In this document: positions 26,791 to 37,477 of the stretch, one piece after another
Layout: the number at the start of each line of letters is the position of its first letter
How positions within the stretch are numbered: position 1 is the stretch's first letter
Assembly (NCBI RefSeq): GCF_023618015.1
Contig: NZ_JAJKBJ010000012.1
Coordinates: 1 to 64,000 of the forward strand
Source: Legionella maioricensis
GTDB lineage: Bacteria > Pseudomonadota > Gammaproteobacteria > Legionellales > Legionellaceae
Direction of reading: 5' to 3'
Length of the DNA: 64,000 bases
Program-made: the position numbers and the translations under genes
The notes under the pieces: model-generated
What the model was told of the DNA's origin: nothing
Database searches by the model: none
What the model saw: the letters and a program-made list of their open reading frames with translations, nothing else

Positions 26791-28299
26791 TTAAAGTGGA
26801 CTAGAAAATTCCGCATCAAGAATTTTCTGTTTTATAATTGCCAAGTCTGGCGCAAAGTACCGATCTCGGTCATACGGCGCCACATCAACTCGAACTTTAT
26901 CATAAACCTCTTGTAATAATGGAGACGTTTTTAACGGTTTATGAAATTCTAACCCTTGACAAGCGGCTAATAGTTCAATGGCTAGGATTGTCGCAATATT
27001 ATCATTCATTTCATGCAAGCGCCTGGCCGCACTGGTTGCCATTGAGACGTGATCCTCCTGATTTGCGGAAGTAGGTAGACTATCAACTGAATGAGGATGA
27101 GCAAGGGCCTTATTATCACTAGCGCAAGAAGCAGCAGTGACATGGGCAATCATAAAGCCTGAATTCAAGCCCCCTTCTTTCACCAGAAAGGCAGGTAATC
27201 CACTAAAATTTTTGTCAATTAACAAAGCAATACGCCGTTCAGCATTTGCACCTATTTCTGCAATTGCCAAAGCGAGATTATCAGCTGCCATCGCAATAAT
27301 TTCCCCATGAAAATTACCACCGGATAAAATATCACCTTGTTCAGCAAAAACTAAAGGATTATCAGAAATAGCATTAGCCTCAACCTGAAGCGTATCACTG
27401 ACAAATTGCATTTGGTGTAATACTGCTCCCATGATTTGTGGTTGACAACGTAAAGAATAAGGATCTTGAACCCGAGAACAATTGCGATGAGATTCTCTTA
27501 TCTGACTGCCGGTTAATAACTCTCTATACATTGCAGCTACATCGCATTGAGCTTGATGGCCCCTGACTTGATGAATCCTGGAGTCAAACGGCACATCGCT
27601 ACCGCAAGCGGCATCTACAGACAATGCTCCTGCTATAACTGCAGTTTCAAATAAAATTTCACTGGTAAATAAAGCAGTAAGCGCAATCGCAGTAGAAACT
27701 TGTAGCCCATTAAGAAGAGCCAGACCTTCTTTAGCCTCGAGCTCTATAGGATTAAGACCCGCAATTTTTAAACCTTCTTTAGCACTGATAATTTTGCCTT
27801 GATAGCGTACCTCACCCTCACCCAGTAAGGGCAAAGACATATGAGCCAAAGGCACCAGATCTCCTGATGCCCCTACTGAACCTTTAGCCGGAATACAAGG
27901 ATAGACCTGATGATTATATAATGAAATCAAAGCACTAATTAATTCCAGCCTAACACCGGAGTAACCCTGGGCCAAGTTATTGATTTTAAGCAATAAAATC
28001 AAGGATACAATTTTGTCAGAAAGTAACTCGCCAGTGCCACAGGCATGAGAAAGAACAATATTTCGTTGCAATTCCTTTAAATGCTCTGTTGAAATAGTCT
28101 GATTTGCTAAAGAACCAAAGCCGGTGTTGATCCCATAAACGGTTTTTTTATCCTCAAGCACTTTTTTTACCGTTTGATGTGATGCTTCTATCAAACCTAG
28201 TGCATTTTCAGAAAGTGAACAGGATAGATGGCGGTCTAAGGTTTGCTTGATAGAAAGCAATGTTAATTGACCGGGTTCAAGTATAAAATTCTCAGACAT
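26791..28299 (-). CDS. hutH: histidine ammonia-lyase
   Basis: A 502-aa enzyme that converts histidine to urocanate and ammonia. The Ala-Ser-Gly that cyclises to the MIO cofactor is in [14 protein letters not shown] (about 144-147). Other family blocks are present, including [11 protein letters not shown] and QEDHVSMA. Length is normal (about 505-510). Its start overlaps the end of hutU by eight bases. HutI and HutG, which complete the route to glutamate, are not in the window. Confidence 0.96.
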   Translation of the reverse strand: MSENFILEPGQLTLLSIKQTLDRHLSCSLSENALGLIEASHQTVKKVLEDKKTVYGINTGFGSLANQTISTEHLKELQRNIVLSHACGTGELLSDKIVSLILLLKINNLAQGYSGVRLELISALISLYNHQVYPCIPAKGSVGASGDLVPLAHMSLPLLGEGEVRYQGKIISAKEGLKIAGLNPIELEAKEGLALLNGLQVSTAIALTALFTSEILFETAVIAGALSVDAACGSDVPFDSRIHQVRGHQAQCDVAAMYRELLTGSQIRESHRNCSRVQDPYSLRCQPQIMGAVLHQMQFVSDTLQVEANAISDNPLVFAEQGDILSGGNFHGEIIAMAADNLALAIAEIGANAERRIALLIDKNFSGLPAFLVKEGGLNSGFMIAHVTAASCASDNKALAHPHSVDSLPTSANQEDHVSMATSAARRLHEMNDNIATILAIELLAACQGLEFHKPLKTSPLLQEVYDKVRVDVAPYDRDRYFAPDLAIIKQKILDAEFSSPL

Positions 28300-29977
28300 T
28301 TACGGACTCCTCTTGAGAGACCATAGGCAGCCAAAGCGAGTTCTCTCTTGCGCATTGTTTGGCAAGAGCATAACCAGCATCCGCATGACGCATGACCCCG
28401 GTAGCCGGATCATTATGTAAGACCCTTGCCAATCGACTGGCAGCCTTTTCGCTACCATCAGCAACGATCACTACACCCGCATGCTGTGAAAATCCCATTC
28501 CAACGCCGCCGCCATGATGAATACTGACCCAAGTTGCGCCACTGGCGCAATTTAATAAGGCGTTTAGTAGCGGCCAATCCGAAACTGCATCGCTTCCATC
28601 TAACATGCCTTCGGTTTCACGGTTGGGGCTAGCTACAGAACCCGAATCTAAATGATCACGGCCTATAACAATAGGCGCTTTAACCACTTTATTTTTAACC
28701 ATTTCATTAAATGCCAAGGCTAACCGTGCTCTATCTTTTAATCCCACCCAACAAATTCTCGCTGGTAACCCTTGAAAAGCGATTTTTTCCCGAGCCATAT
28801 CAAGCCAATGGTGCAAGTGCTTGTCATCAGGGATAAGTTTTTTCACCATCTCATCGGTTGCATAGATATCCTCAGGATCTCCTGATAATGCTACCCATCT
28901 AAAAGGACCAATTCCTTCACAGAACAATGGCCTAATGTAGGCCGGTACAAATCCCTCGAAGCCAAATGCCTTTTTTTCTCCGGCCTCAAAGGCCATTTGT
29001 CTAATATTATTCCCATAATCAAAAACAGGAATGCCTTTCTTTTGAAATTCCAGCATAGCATGGACCTGCACCGCCATAGATTTTTTGGCCATTTCCACCA
29101 CTTGAGCAGGTGATGTTTTCCGCATTTCAGCAGCTTGCTCCAAAGACCATCCAATGGGGAGATAGCCATTAAGCGGATCATGAGCACTTGTTTGATCAGT
29201 GACTAAAGCCGGAGTAGCGCCGCGTTGGACCAATTGAGGAAAAATTTCTGCAGCATTGCCTAAAATTGCCACAGAAACAGGTTCTTTTTTCTGACATGAT
29301 TCATTTATCCAAGATAAAGCTTCATCAAGATTATCAGTATATTTGTCCAAGTATCTAGTTTTAAGACGTTTTTCTATACGAGTTAAGTCACATTCAACCG
29401 CCAAGACACTTGCTCCGGCCATAGTTCCCGCCAAAGTTTGCGCCCCGCCCATCCCGCCTAAGCCGCCTGTTAAAATCCAACGTCCGGATAAATCACCATT
29501 ATAATGTTTTTTAGCAGCAGCAATAAATGTTTCATAAGTTCCCTGAACAATGCCTTGGGAACCAATATAAATCCAGCTTCCGGCCGTCATCTGACCATAC
29601 ATCATCAGGCCTTTTTTATCCAACTCATTAAAATATTCCCAATTTGCCCATCGAGGAACCAAATTAGAATTGGCAATTAACACCCGAGGAGCATCTTCAT
29701 GCGTAGTGAATACCCCTACCGGTTTACCAGATTGAATTAGTAAAGTCTGATCATCATCTAATGCTTTGAGCACTTGAACAATTTTATTAAAACAGTCCCA
29801 ATTACGCGCAGCCTTACCTAATCCGCCATAAACAATTAGTGCTTCAGGATCCTCAGCCACCTCCGGATCCAGGTTATTACATAGCATACGTAAAGCAGCC
29901 TCGGTTAACCAACTTTTGGCTTGCTTTTCTGTTCCTCTATTCGCTCTAACCACATGTTTATTCTTATCTTTATCCAT
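28292..29977 (-). CDS. hutU: urocanate hydratase
   Basis: A 561-aa enzyme from ATG 29977, preceded by GGAG eight bases upstream; the frame is open to 30019 without a ribosome site. It converts urocanate to imidazolonepropionate using NAD as electrophile. Motifs: [40 protein letters not shown] (NAD binding) and [11 protein letters not shown] near the C-terminus. Length matches HutU (about 555-565). First gene of the hutU-hutH-ald unit; no HutC-type operator was identified upstream. Confidence 0.96.
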   Translation of the reverse strand: MDKDKNKHVVRANRGTEKQAKSWLTEAALRMLCNNLDPEVAEDPEALIVYGGLGKAARNWDCFNKIVQVLKALDDDQTLLIQSGKPVGVFTTHEDAPRVLIANSNLVPRWANWEYFNELDKKGLMMYGQMTAGSWIYIGSQGIVQGTYETFIAAAKKHYNGDLSGRWILTGGLGGMGGAQTLAGTMAGASVLAVECDLTRIEKRLKTRYLDKYTDNLDEALSWINESCQKKEPVSVAILGNAAEIFPQLVQRGATPALVTDQTSAHDPLNGYLPIGWSLEQAAEMRKTSPAQVVEMAKKSMAVQVHAMLEFQKKGIPVFDYGNNIRQMAFEAGEKKAFGFEGFVPAYIRPLFCEGIGPFRWVALSGDPEDIYATDEMVKKLIPDDKHLHHWLDMAREKIAFQGLPARICWVGLKDRARLALAFNEMVKNKVVKAPIVIGRDHLDSGSVASPNRETEGMLDGSDAVSDWPLLNALLNCASGATWVSIHHGGGVGMGFSQHAGVVIVADGSEKAASRLARVLHNDPATGVMRHADAGYALAKQCARENSLWLPMVSQEESVNV

Positions 29978-30179
29978 TAAGATAGCTCCATCACTTACAA
30001 AATAACAAGCATCATACACCAGAGAACTTTCTGCGGGAATGAGCGATCCAAGGGAAAAAAAATTTTATACCTGAATGCAGTTATCTTAGCTCCACACCAT
30101 CTTAGTAATCTACTTCCCCCCAAGTAATGCTACGTCATCTCTGTGTAATGCTACGTAACATCATTTCGGTAATACCACT

Positions 30180-30259
30180 TCATCTCGAGCGTAGCGAGAG
30201 ATCTTCTAGCATGAGCACCGCGCCATCATTTGGAGATCCCTCGCTTCGTTAGGGATGAC
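30180..30259. repeat. TCATCTCGAGC-type inverted repeat in the hutU spacer
   Basis: The 400-base spacer between hutU and the transporter gene holds this ~80-bp element: TCATCTCGAGCGTAGCGAGA at the left, ...CCCTCGCTTCGTTAGGGATGA at the right, with AGATCT/AGATCC pairing inside. It is related to the element at 21069-21136. Just upstream, GTAATGCTACGT occurs twice (about 30124 and 30146). The rest of the spacer holds promoters only by inference. Confidence 0.7.
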
Positions 30260-30378
30260 GCAAAATTTATTATCAATTATTCAGTCAAATAAACAACACC
30301 TCTCCCAAAGAATAGTCACCTTATTGTTTCTATGATATATTGGCGGCAATGACTGCAACCTTATAAAAAGCATATTCT

Positions 30379-31818
30379 ATGGAAAAACACCCTAAATCAC
30401 TCAGTATATTTTTTGCCACAGAAATGTGGGAGCGGTATGGTTTTTATGTTGTTCAATCTTTATTAGCGCTTTATTTGGCATTACATTTCAAATGGCCAGA
30501 CAAGCAGATCTATGCTTTAGTGGGCTCATTTACAGCGTTAACCTACCTTTCCCCTTTAGTGGGTGGATGGATAGCCGATAAACTAATCGGACAAAAAAGA
30601 GCTATTTTATTAGGTGCCGTAGTTTTATTTATCAGCTATTGTCTTTTATCACTGATAGACAATAACATGGGGCTCACTGCATCGCTTGCTGGTATTGCCG
30701 TAGGAACAGGTCTACTAAAGCCCAATATATCTTCATTATTAGGGAATGAATATCTTACTGGTTCAGCGCGTCGCGAAAGCGGCTTTACCATATTTTATAT
30801 GGGAATTACTACCGGTATTATATTAGGTACTACCCTGCCAAGCCTGTTAAGCGAATATTTTGGTTGGACAGCCTCATTTATCAGTGCCGCATTGGGCATG
30901 ATCATTGCCTTTATGGTATTTACCTATGGAATAATGAAATACAAAATCAAAGATTACAATCCTTTTGAGTTCCAATATAAAAAAATCATTCTTGCCTTTG
31001 GATTAATGCTCCTTCTTTGGTCCTTATCCTTTTATATTCTTAATTCGCCACAATTGGCTAATTTGATTTTTGGTATTGTTGTATTGTTTTCAGCCAGCTA
31101 TATCCTCTACTCTGTGAATAAAGAAAATGCCAATCAATCACGCCAAACCCTTGTAATAGGCTTGCTGTGTATTATCTCTGTCATGTTTTGGTCTTTTTAT
31201 TTTCAGATGTTTATGTCACTGACTCTCTTTATTTCGCGAGTGGTGCAACCAACATTTATGGGCATTCAATTCCCTGCCCCCTATTACATTACGGTGCAAA
31301 GTGTTGGTATGTTATTTATAGGTTTTTTTCTTTCAAGAAAACACCATCAGCAGACCTTAATAGAACGTGGAGTCAGTACAGGGAAAAAATTCTTACTTGC
31401 CATGCTGTTTATCACTATTGCCTACGGAATTATTGCATTGGTCAGTACTGCTGGAGATAAAACCACTTTAATATCTCCATTACTTATTTTCCCAGCTTAT
31501 CTAATGATTTCTTTAGCTGAACTACTTTTGTCTCCAGTGGGTTTAGCGGCTATTACTAGTCTTGCTGATAAAAATAAAGTCAGCACCATGATGGGGATCT
31601 TTTTTGTTTCTTTGGGAATCGGCGGCTTTTTATCAGGGAAGCTGGCAGCCCTCACGGCTATTCCGCTTGGTGAAACGAATCTGGTAGTTTTAAAAGGTCT
31701 TTATGCCACCGCATTCACTCAACAATTAGGCATCCTTTTTATCGCCACTTTCGGGTGCCTGGTATTGTTTGCAGTCATTAAATTTTTGTTAACCAAAGTT
31801 CAAATAGTAGAAGAATAA
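30379..31818 (+). CDS. proton-dependent oligopeptide transporter (POT/PTR2)
   Basis: A 479-aa transporter with about 12-14 membrane helices. The POT signature E-x-x-E-R occurs in TEMWERYGFYVVQSLLALYL (residues 15-34, with Glu15, Glu18 and Arg19 expected to couple protons). The second signature GGWIADKLIGQKRAI follows helix 2, and GTGLLKPNISSLLG follows helix 4. Family members import di- and tripeptides (DtpA type); Legionella lives on amino acids and peptides, so this fits nutrition. Length is typical (about 480-500). Stands alone between a repeat and rsfS. Confidence 0.92.
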   Translation: MEKHPKSLSIFFATEMWERYGFYVVQSLLALYLALHFKWPDKQIYALVGSFTALTYLSPLVGGWIADKLIGQKRAILLGAVVLFISYCLLSLIDNNMGLTASLAGIAVGTGLLKPNISSLLGNEYLTGSARRESGFTIFYMGITTGIILGTTLPSLLSEYFGWTASFISAALGMIIAFMVFTYGIMKYKIKDYNPFEFQYKKIILAFGLMLLLWSLSFYILNSPQLANLIFGIVVLFSASYILYSVNKENANQSRQTLVIGLLCIISVMFWSFYFQMFMSLTLFISRVVQPTFMGIQFPAPYYITVQSVGMLFIGFFLSRKHHQQTLIERGVSTGKKFLLAMLFITIAYGIIALVSTAGDKTTLISPLLIFPAYLMISLAELLLSPVGLAAITSLADKNKVSTMMGIFFVSLGIGGFLSGKLAALTAIPLGETNLVVLKGLYATAFTQQLGILFIATFGCLVLFAVIKFLLTKVQIVEE

Positions 31819-31889
31819 TGATTAACTCTTTTTATATAAACCAATTGCTGATATCATTCGGCGCTTTTTGATAGAAGATTACTTTACTT

Positions 31890-32225
31890 ATGCCAGCTCA
31901 AAACCCTATGCTAGACAAGTTATTAAAATCCCTCGAGGACATTCAAGCTATAGACATTAAAGTTATTGATGTTCATAAGCAAACTACGATTACAGACTAT
32001 ATGATTATTGCGTCTGGAAGAGCATCTCGCCATGTAAAAGCTATTGCTCAAAAAGTAATGGAAGAGATGAAATTAGCTGGATTACCAGCAATGAGCTCTA
32101 CTGGCGAGGACAGTGGTGATTGGGCTTTAATCGATTTCGGGGACTTCATAGTACACATCATGCAACCTGAAAGCAGACAATTTTATAATCTTGAAGGTTT
32201 GTGGGAAGAACATCCAAAAGCTTAG
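31890..32225 (+). CDS. rsfS: ribosomal silencing factor RsfS
   Basis: A 111-aa Iojap/DUF143 protein. Family blocks: DIQAIDIKVIDV, TDYMIIASGRASRHVKAIA, GDWALIDFGDFIVHIM. It binds ribosomal protein L14 and blocks subunit joining in starvation. Typical length is 105-120. It begins the rsfS-rlmH-mrdA-mrdB block, six bases before rlmH, the same order as in E. coli (rsfS-rlmH-mrdA-mrdB). Confidence 0.96.
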   Translation: MPAQNPMLDKLLKSLEDIQAIDIKVIDVHKQTTITDYMIIASGRASRHVKAIAQKVMEEMKLAGLPAMSSTGEDSGDWALIDFGDFIVHIMQPESRQFYNLEGLWEEHPKA

Positions 32226-32231
32226 GCTATT

Positions 32232-32702
32232 ATGTTAAAAATTACTGTGATTACTTTAGGCAATAAAATGCCTGACTGGGTCGTAAAAGGCTCAAATGAC
32301 TATGCCAAACGGTTTAATGACAGCATTCAATTAAAAATTACGGAAATCCCCCTTATTCGCCGCAGCAAATCGTCTGATTTGGCTCGTATTCTGGAAAAAG
32401 AGTCTTCATTAATTAAAGAAGCTTTACCTCATGGCGCACGACTTATCGCTCTGGATATTGAGGGAAAATCATTTAGCAGTGAAGATTTAGCGCTTAAGAT
32501 GACTCAATTGCAACAAATCTCCAGCCACTTTTGCTTTTTAATCGGAGGGCCAGAAGGTCTATCCACTGAAATCTTAAATCTTTGTGACGAACGATGGTCT
32601 TTATCCAAATTAACGCTCCCTCATCCTTTAGTACGCATTATGTTGTTAGAAACCTTATACAGAGCCTGGACTATTATAAACAATCATCCATATCATAAGT
32701 AA
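32232..32702 (+). CDS. rlmH: 23S rRNA pseudouridine-1915 N3-methyltransferase
   Basis: A 156-aa SPOUT enzyme (E. coli RlmH is 155). The knotted SAM-binding part shows FLIGGPEGL (about 102-110) and the C-terminal [21 protein letters not shown] block. It methylates pseudouridine 1915 in helix 69 of assembled ribosomes. It starts seven bases after the rsfS stop, so the two are probably co-translated. Confidence 0.96.
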   Translation: MLKITVITLGNKMPDWVVKGSNDYAKRFNDSIQLKITEIPLIRRSKSSDLARILEKESSLIKEALPHGARLIALDIEGKSFSSEDLALKMTQLQQISSHFCFLIGGPEGLSTEILNLCDERWSLSKLTLPHPLVRIMLLETLYRAWTIINNHPYHK

Positions 32703-32803
32703 TGGCAACGAATGGTAAATCTGGATTAGATTAATTGGTAAAAAAACTCATTTTAGGATACTATTCTCTTTTTCGTTTTTTCCTCTAAAGATTATTGCAT
32801 GTG

Positions 32804-34660
32804 ATGCGTCCAAATCAATCTTTCAAAAATTATCGAGCGGAATCTCGGGATCAACGTTTTAGGCTCAATCTACTCGTAGCTATTCTTATTATCTTGTCCT
32901 TAATTTTAATTCTAAGACTAGCATTCCTGCAAATATCTGAATTTAAGCGCTATCAAACCCTTTCTTTAAAAAATCAGATGAGTGTTATTCCTATAGCTCC
33001 GCCTAGGGGAGTCATTCTCGATCGAAATGGGGTATTGCTGGCAGAGAATATCCCAGTATACGTTCTTGAAATAATTCCAGAACATGTAAAAAATATTAAA
33101 AAAACCTTAGCGAAGCTACAGGAATTACTTCCTTCCATTACCGATGATGATATAGAAAATTTTAATCGTACCAAGTCACAAAATCGTTCTTTTGTTCCCA
33201 TTCCTATCAAATTAAAATTAAGCCAGGAAGAGGTGGCTGTTTTTGCCATCAATCAATATCATTTCCCTGGGGTCAGCATTAAAGCACGACTGATGCGTCA
33301 TTATCCCTTAGGTGAAATGACGGCTCATGTACTGGGCTATGTTGGCCGAATTAATCTGGAAGAATTAAAAAGAGTAGATCCGACCAATTATCGTGCTACC
33401 AATTTTATTGGCAAGGCAGGTATAGAAAAATACTATGAAGATATTCTTCACGGTAAGGTAGGCTACCAAATGGTAGAAACGGATGTCAGTGGCCGCACCC
33501 TTAGAGTAATAAATAAAGTGAACCCCCATTCTGGTGCAAAACTGTATTTGAGTATAGACACCAGGCTTCAACAAGCTGCATATGAAGCACTTAAAGATAA
33601 ACGAGGTGCTGTGGTCGTCATCAACTCGCATAATGGTGAAGTTTTGGCTATGGTCAGTTCCCCCAGCTTTGATCCCAATATTTTTGTGGGCGGAGTAAGT
33701 TCAAAGGACTATAAGATTTTATCTAATGCGCTCCAAAGACCTCTCTTCAACAGAGCCGTAAGAGGCGTATATCCGCCTGCTTCGACCATCAAACCATTTG
33801 TTGGTTTGGCGGGATTAGAAAAAGGTTTTATAACAACGGATACAGAAATCTATGACCCGGGTAAATTTAAACTCCCAACTGCCAGTCATATATTTAGAGA
33901 CTGGAAAAAAACAGGACATGGAGTGATTAATTTTAAACGCGCAATCACCGTATCGTGCGATACTTATTTTTACCAGCTAGGTCACAAAATGGGTATTTCT
34001 AATATCGAGGATATGTTAGTAAAATTTGGTTTGGGTCAGTTAAGTCATGTCGATCTGCATGAAGAAGCAAATGGAATAATCCCCAGCGCACGCTGGAAAA
34101 AACAAACTAAGGGCGTTTCCTGGTATCCTGGAGATACTTTAATCACCTCCATTGGCCAAGGTTTTATGTTAGCAACCCCCTTGCAAATGGCTAATGCTAC
34201 CGCCTCCCTAAGCCAACATGGGCAACGTTTTAGACCGCATTTATTAAGTAAAACCGTAAATAGTGATAACGAAGAAATTGAAGAGTACAGTCCTGTTGAA
34301 GAATATCCCGTCTACCTCAAAGACGAGGCGCATTGGGATATAGTGGCTGAAGCCATGCATAGTGTTTTAACGAGCAATGAAGGAACTGGCTACCGATTTG
34401 GACGCAACCCACCCTATCCTGTTGCAGGAAAAACCGGAACTGCTCAAGTGCATAGCGGACGACAATATGAAAAGACCAAATATGAGGACATACCTGAGGC
34501 TCTGCGTGATAACTCACTATTTATCGCGTTTACTCCGGTAAAAAAACCAGAAATTGCCATAGCCGTTGTGGTTGAAAATGATACTAGTGCTTCGACCGTA
34601 GCGCGCAAAGTTCTGGATACGTATTATCAACTTTATCCTATTAAAGCGACTCATGAATAG
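32804..34660 (+). CDS. mrdA: penicillin-binding protein 2
   Basis: About 618 aa from ATG 32804; in-frame TTG 32795 and GTG 32801 are possible but carry no better ribosome site. It has one N-terminal transmembrane helix (about 24-45), a PBP dimerisation domain (AIAPPRGVILDRNGVLLA block) and a transpeptidase domain. Catalytic motifs: Ser in PPASTIKPF (S-x-x-K), SCD in VSCDTYF and KTG in AGKTGTAQ. It cross-links peptidoglycan for cell elongation with the adjacent RodA. Overlaps mrdB by eight bases. Target of mecillinam-type beta-lactams (family knowledge). Confidence 0.96.
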   Translation: MRPNQSFKNYRAESRDQRFRLNLLVAILIILSLILILRLAFLQISEFKRYQTLSLKNQMSVIPIAPPRGVILDRNGVLLAENIPVYVLEIIPEHVKNIKKTLAKLQELLPSITDDDIENFNRTKSQNRSFVPIPIKLKLSQEEVAVFAINQYHFPGVSIKARLMRHYPLGEMTAHVLGYVGRINLEELKRVDPTNYRATNFIGKAGIEKYYEDILHGKVGYQMVETDVSGRTLRVINKVNPHSGAKLYLSIDTRLQQAAYEALKDKRGAVVVINSHNGEVLAMVSSPSFDPNIFVGGVSSKDYKILSNALQRPLFNRAVRGVYPPASTIKPFVGLAGLEKGFITTDTEIYDPGKFKLPTASHIFRDWKKTGHGVINFKRAITVSCDTYFYQLGHKMGISNIEDMLVKFGLGQLSHVDLHEEANGIIPSARWKKQTKGVSWYPGDTLITSIGQGFMLATPLQMANATASLSQHGQRFRPHLLSKTVNSDNEEIEEYSPVEEYPVYLKDEAHWDIVAEAMHSVLTSNEGTGYRFGRNPPYPVAGKTGTAQVHSGRQYEKTKYEDIPEALRDNSLFIAFTPVKKPEIAIAVVVENDTSASTVARKVLDTYYQLYPIKATHE

Positions 34661-35771
34661 AACACATACTAAACCCGTTTATCGCTTCACTGCGAAGGCT
34701 CTTCACCTGGATTTTCCCTTGCTGGGGCTGTTACTGACTTTAATTACCTTTGGCCTTTTGATTTTATATAGTGCTTCAAATGCCAATATGGGAATGATTT
34801 TACGCCAATCCATGCGGCTTGTTATTGCTACTCTTATTATGCTTGTTCTTGGTTTCATTCCTCCTCATAAATATAAAATATGGACTCCCTGGATTTACAG
34901 CGTTGGCTTATCCTTGCTCATTGCAGTAATGCTCATGGGGAAAATTGGTAAAGGAGCACAACGATGGCTTGAATTAGGCTTATTCCGTTTCCAGCCCTCT
35001 GAAATCATGAAGCTGGCTGTTCCCATGATGGCCGCGTGGTTTTTTGATCGCCAGGCTCATCCCAGTAGCTTAAAATCAATTTGTATAGCTGGCTTGATCA
35101 TCTTTATTCCTGCCTTATTAATCGCTAAACAACCGGATTTAGGCACCGCCATTATGGTCAGTGCAGCGGGGTTATGCGTGGTTTTTTTAGCGGGTATTCG
35201 TTTTAAAATTATTCTATTAATCATCCTTCTTCTAGGAGCAGCGGTTCCGGTAGTTTGGCATGTCATGCATGATTACCAAAAACAAAGAATTTATACTCTG
35301 CTTAATCCGGAGCAAGACCCGCTTGGATCTGGATATCATATTATTCAATCAAAAATTGCTATAGGATCTGGTGGGTTGATGGGTAAAGGCTGGTTAGAAG
35401 GCAGCCAATCTCATCTAAATTTCTTGCCGGAACATGCCACTGACTTTATTTTTGCCGTAAGTGGTGAAGAGTTCGGTTTTGCTGGTGGTTTTGCGGTGAT
35501 TGCACTTATCGTGTTAATTTCATTAAGAAGCCTAAATATAGCCAGTAACGCGCAGACTACCTTCACCCGACTTTTAGCCGCAAGTCTTGCCATGTCGTTT
35601 TTTCTATCTGGCTTTGTCAATATTGGCATGGTTATGGGAATTATTCCGGTGGTCGGGATCCCTCTTCCGTTGGTCAGTTACGGAGGAACGGCTATGGTTA
35701 CCTTTTTAGCCAGTTTTGGTATTTTAATGTCTATAAGTTCACATCGAATTTTATTTAACAGCTTGCATTAA
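34653..35771 (+). CDS. mrdB: RodA peptidoglycan glycosyltransferase
   Basis: A 372-aa SEDS-family membrane protein (E. coli RodA is 370) with about ten helices. Conserved blocks: RFQPSEIMKLAVPMMAAW, KQPDLGTAIMV, LPEHATDFIFAVSGEE and GIPLPLVSYGGTAMV. It polymerises lipid II during cell elongation with PBP2. Start overlaps mrdA by eight bases. Convergent with rnhB; a weak hairpin (35783-35806) lies in the 66-base gap. Confidence 0.96.
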   Translation: MNRTHTKPVYRFTAKALHLDFPLLGLLLTLITFGLLILYSASNANMGMILRQSMRLVIATLIMLVLGFIPPHKYKIWTPWIYSVGLSLLIAVMLMGKIGKGAQRWLELGLFRFQPSEIMKLAVPMMAAWFFDRQAHPSSLKSICIAGLIIFIPALLIAKQPDLGTAIMVSAAGLCVVFLAGIRFKIILLIILLLGAAVPVVWHVMHDYQKQRIYTLLNPEQDPLGSGYHIIQSKIAIGSGGLMGKGWLEGSQSHLNFLPEHATDFIFAVSGEEFGFAGGFAVIALIVLISLRSLNIASNAQTTFTRLLAASLAMSFFLSGFVNIGMVMGIIPVVGIPLPLVSYGGTAMVTFLASFGILMSISSHRILFNSLH

Positions 35772-35837
35772 AAAATCCATCTAGCGCCAGCCTCTTTCCT
35801 GACGCTTCGGGTTAAATTTCACATCCATTTCACACAA

Positions 35838-36410
35838 TTAGTCAATTAAAGCAGCCACCGGTGCATAGCTTCTTCTGTGGATTGGGCACGGGCCCAATCG
35901 AATCAAAGCTTCCCGGTGAGCCACAGTTGGGTACCCTTTATGGCTTGCAAACCCATACCCAGGGTAAATTCTGTCAAACTCTTCCATTTCTTCATCACGT
36001 AACACTTTGGCAAGAATGGATGCAGCACTTATTTCAGGAACCAAGCTATCACCTTGCACTATAGCTTCACAAGGCACGCTCAACTCCGGGACATGTAATC
36101 CATCCACCTTAACGGTATGTGGTTGTATTGATAAAGCTTCTACAGCTCTTTTCATTGCCAATAAAGTCGCATGATGAATATTAAGTCTATCGATCTCCTC
36201 TACTTCTGCTCTACCGTATGCATAGGCCAAAGCCTGTTCTTTTATTTGTAATGATAATAATTTACGACTTTTAGCTGTTAACGTTTTAGAATCAGCAAGT
36301 CCCGGTATTGTTTTTTTTAAAATAACCGCAGCTGTTACTACTGCCCCGGCTAAAGGCCCCCGCCCCACTTCATCCACACCAGCCATAAGAATTAAATTAT
36401 CCAAAGCCAT
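35838..36410 (-). CDS. rnhB: ribonuclease HII
   Basis: A 190-aa nuclease that removes single ribonucleotides and primers from DNA. The catalytic signature is [16 protein letters not shown] (Asp and Glu, about residues 10-25), followed by the downstream Asp in VDGLHVP and Asp/Lys residues in [10 protein letters not shown]. The length (about 198 in E. coli) and the [12 protein letters not shown] block match. Stands alone on the minus strand between mrdB and the gnnA-like gene, where E. coli has it next to lpxB. Confidence 0.95.
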   Translation of the reverse strand: MALDNLILMAGVDEVGRGPLAGAVVTAAVILKKTIPGLADSKTLTAKSRKLLSLQIKEQALAYAYGRAEVEEIDRLNIHHATLLAMKRAVEALSIQPHTVKVDGLHVPELSVPCEAIVQGDSLVPEISAASILAKVLRDEEMEEFDRIYPGYGFASHKGYPTVAHREALIRLGPCPIHRRSYAPVAALID

Positions 36411-36514
36411 CCTCTCGTTCTCAAAAATCAGATTTTGAGATAATACAGATATAAAATTGATTTATCACCTAAGAAATGCGATCATGCGTACAAATTATTA
36501 GCAAATGATGATCT

Positions 36515-37477
36515 ATGAATAAAATTCGATGCGCAGTAATTGGTATCGGCTATTTAGGTCGATTTCACGCCCAAAAATACCAACTCATTCCTAATGCGGA
36601 ATTAGTCGCAGTATGTGACGTTAATCCGGAACTATGCGAAGCGATCTCGCTTGAACTTAATGTCCCGGCTTATCAGGATTATCGCGATTTATTTGGTCAA
36701 GTTGATGCAGTAAGCATTGCAGCAACTACTAACAAACATTATGAAATTGCAAAATCCTGTCTGGAACAAGGAATACATGTTCTTATCGAAAAGCCTATTA
36801 CAGAAACGGTAATCCAGGCAGAGGAATTGATTCAGCTGGCTAAAAAACACCATGCTAAATTGCAGGTAGGTCATCTTGAACGTTTTAATGCAGCACATCG
36901 GGCATTAGAACATCATTTGGAATCGCCATTATTTATCGAATCTGAGCGCTTGGCTCCCTTTAATCCTCGTGGAACCGATGTTAATGTCATCCTTGATTTA
37001 ATGATTCATGATATCGATATTATTCAAAATATGGTTAAAAGCCCTATCGTGTCTATTGTTGCTCAAGGAACTCCTGTATTGACTAAAGCGATTGACATAG
37101 CTAATGCGCGCATTACTTTTGCCAACCATTGTGTCGCGAATGTTACCGCCAGCCGAATTAGTTTTAAAACCGAGCGTAAAACACGAATTTTTCAAAATAA
37201 TTCTTATATTTCAATTGATTATCATAATAAGCAACTTGCTGTGTTCAAAAAAGGTGAAGGGGAAATGTTTCCGGGAATCCCTGAAATAACCCGTGAACTA
37301 AAAGAGTTTGACAAGGGTGATGCTTTATTAGAAGAGATCAAAGCCTTTTTAATGTGCATTGAAAATGACACTGTTCCACTGGTTACTGGTGAAGAGGGTA
37401 AATATGCTCTGGAAACCGCAGAAAAAATTACCGCACTGATTAATAACAATCTCACCGAACGATATGCAGAAAGCTAA
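36515..37477 (+). CDS. Gfo/Idh/MocA oxidoreductase, GnnA-like
   Basis: A 320-aa NAD(P)-dependent dehydrogenase. Rossmann motif VIGIGYLGRFHAQKY at residues 9-23; conserved EKPITETV near 92-99 and the substrate-side LERFNAAHRAL. Gfo/Idh/MocA enzymes oxidise or reduce sugar rings. It overlaps lpxB by 14 bases; in bacteria whose lipid A carries 2,3-diamino-glucose, a UDP-GlcNAc 3-dehydrogenase (GnnA) sits with lpx genes. Legionella lipid A is of that kind, so GnnA is the favoured reading. The partner transaminase GnnB is not in the window. Another sugar dehydrogenase remains possible. Confidence 0.8.
   Translation: MNKIRCAVIGIGYLGRFHAQKYQLIPNAELVAVCDVNPELCEAISLELNVPAYQDYRDLFGQVDAVSIAATTNKHYEIAKSCLEQGIHVLIEKPITETVIQAEELIQLAKKHHAKLQVGHLERFNAAHRALEHHLESPLFIESERLAPFNPRGTDVNVILDLMIHDIDIIQNMVKSPIVSIVAQGTPVLTKAIDIANARITFANHCVANVTASRISFKTERKTRIFQNNSYISIDYHNKQLAVFKKGEGEMFPGIPEITRELKEFDKGDALLEEIKAFLMCIENDTVPLVTGEEGKYALETAEKITALINNNLTERYAES

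Noticed and set aside
35783..35806. AGCGCCAG / CTGACGCT hairpin between mrdB and rnhB
   Set aside because: One mismatch and no T-run; too weak to call a terminator.
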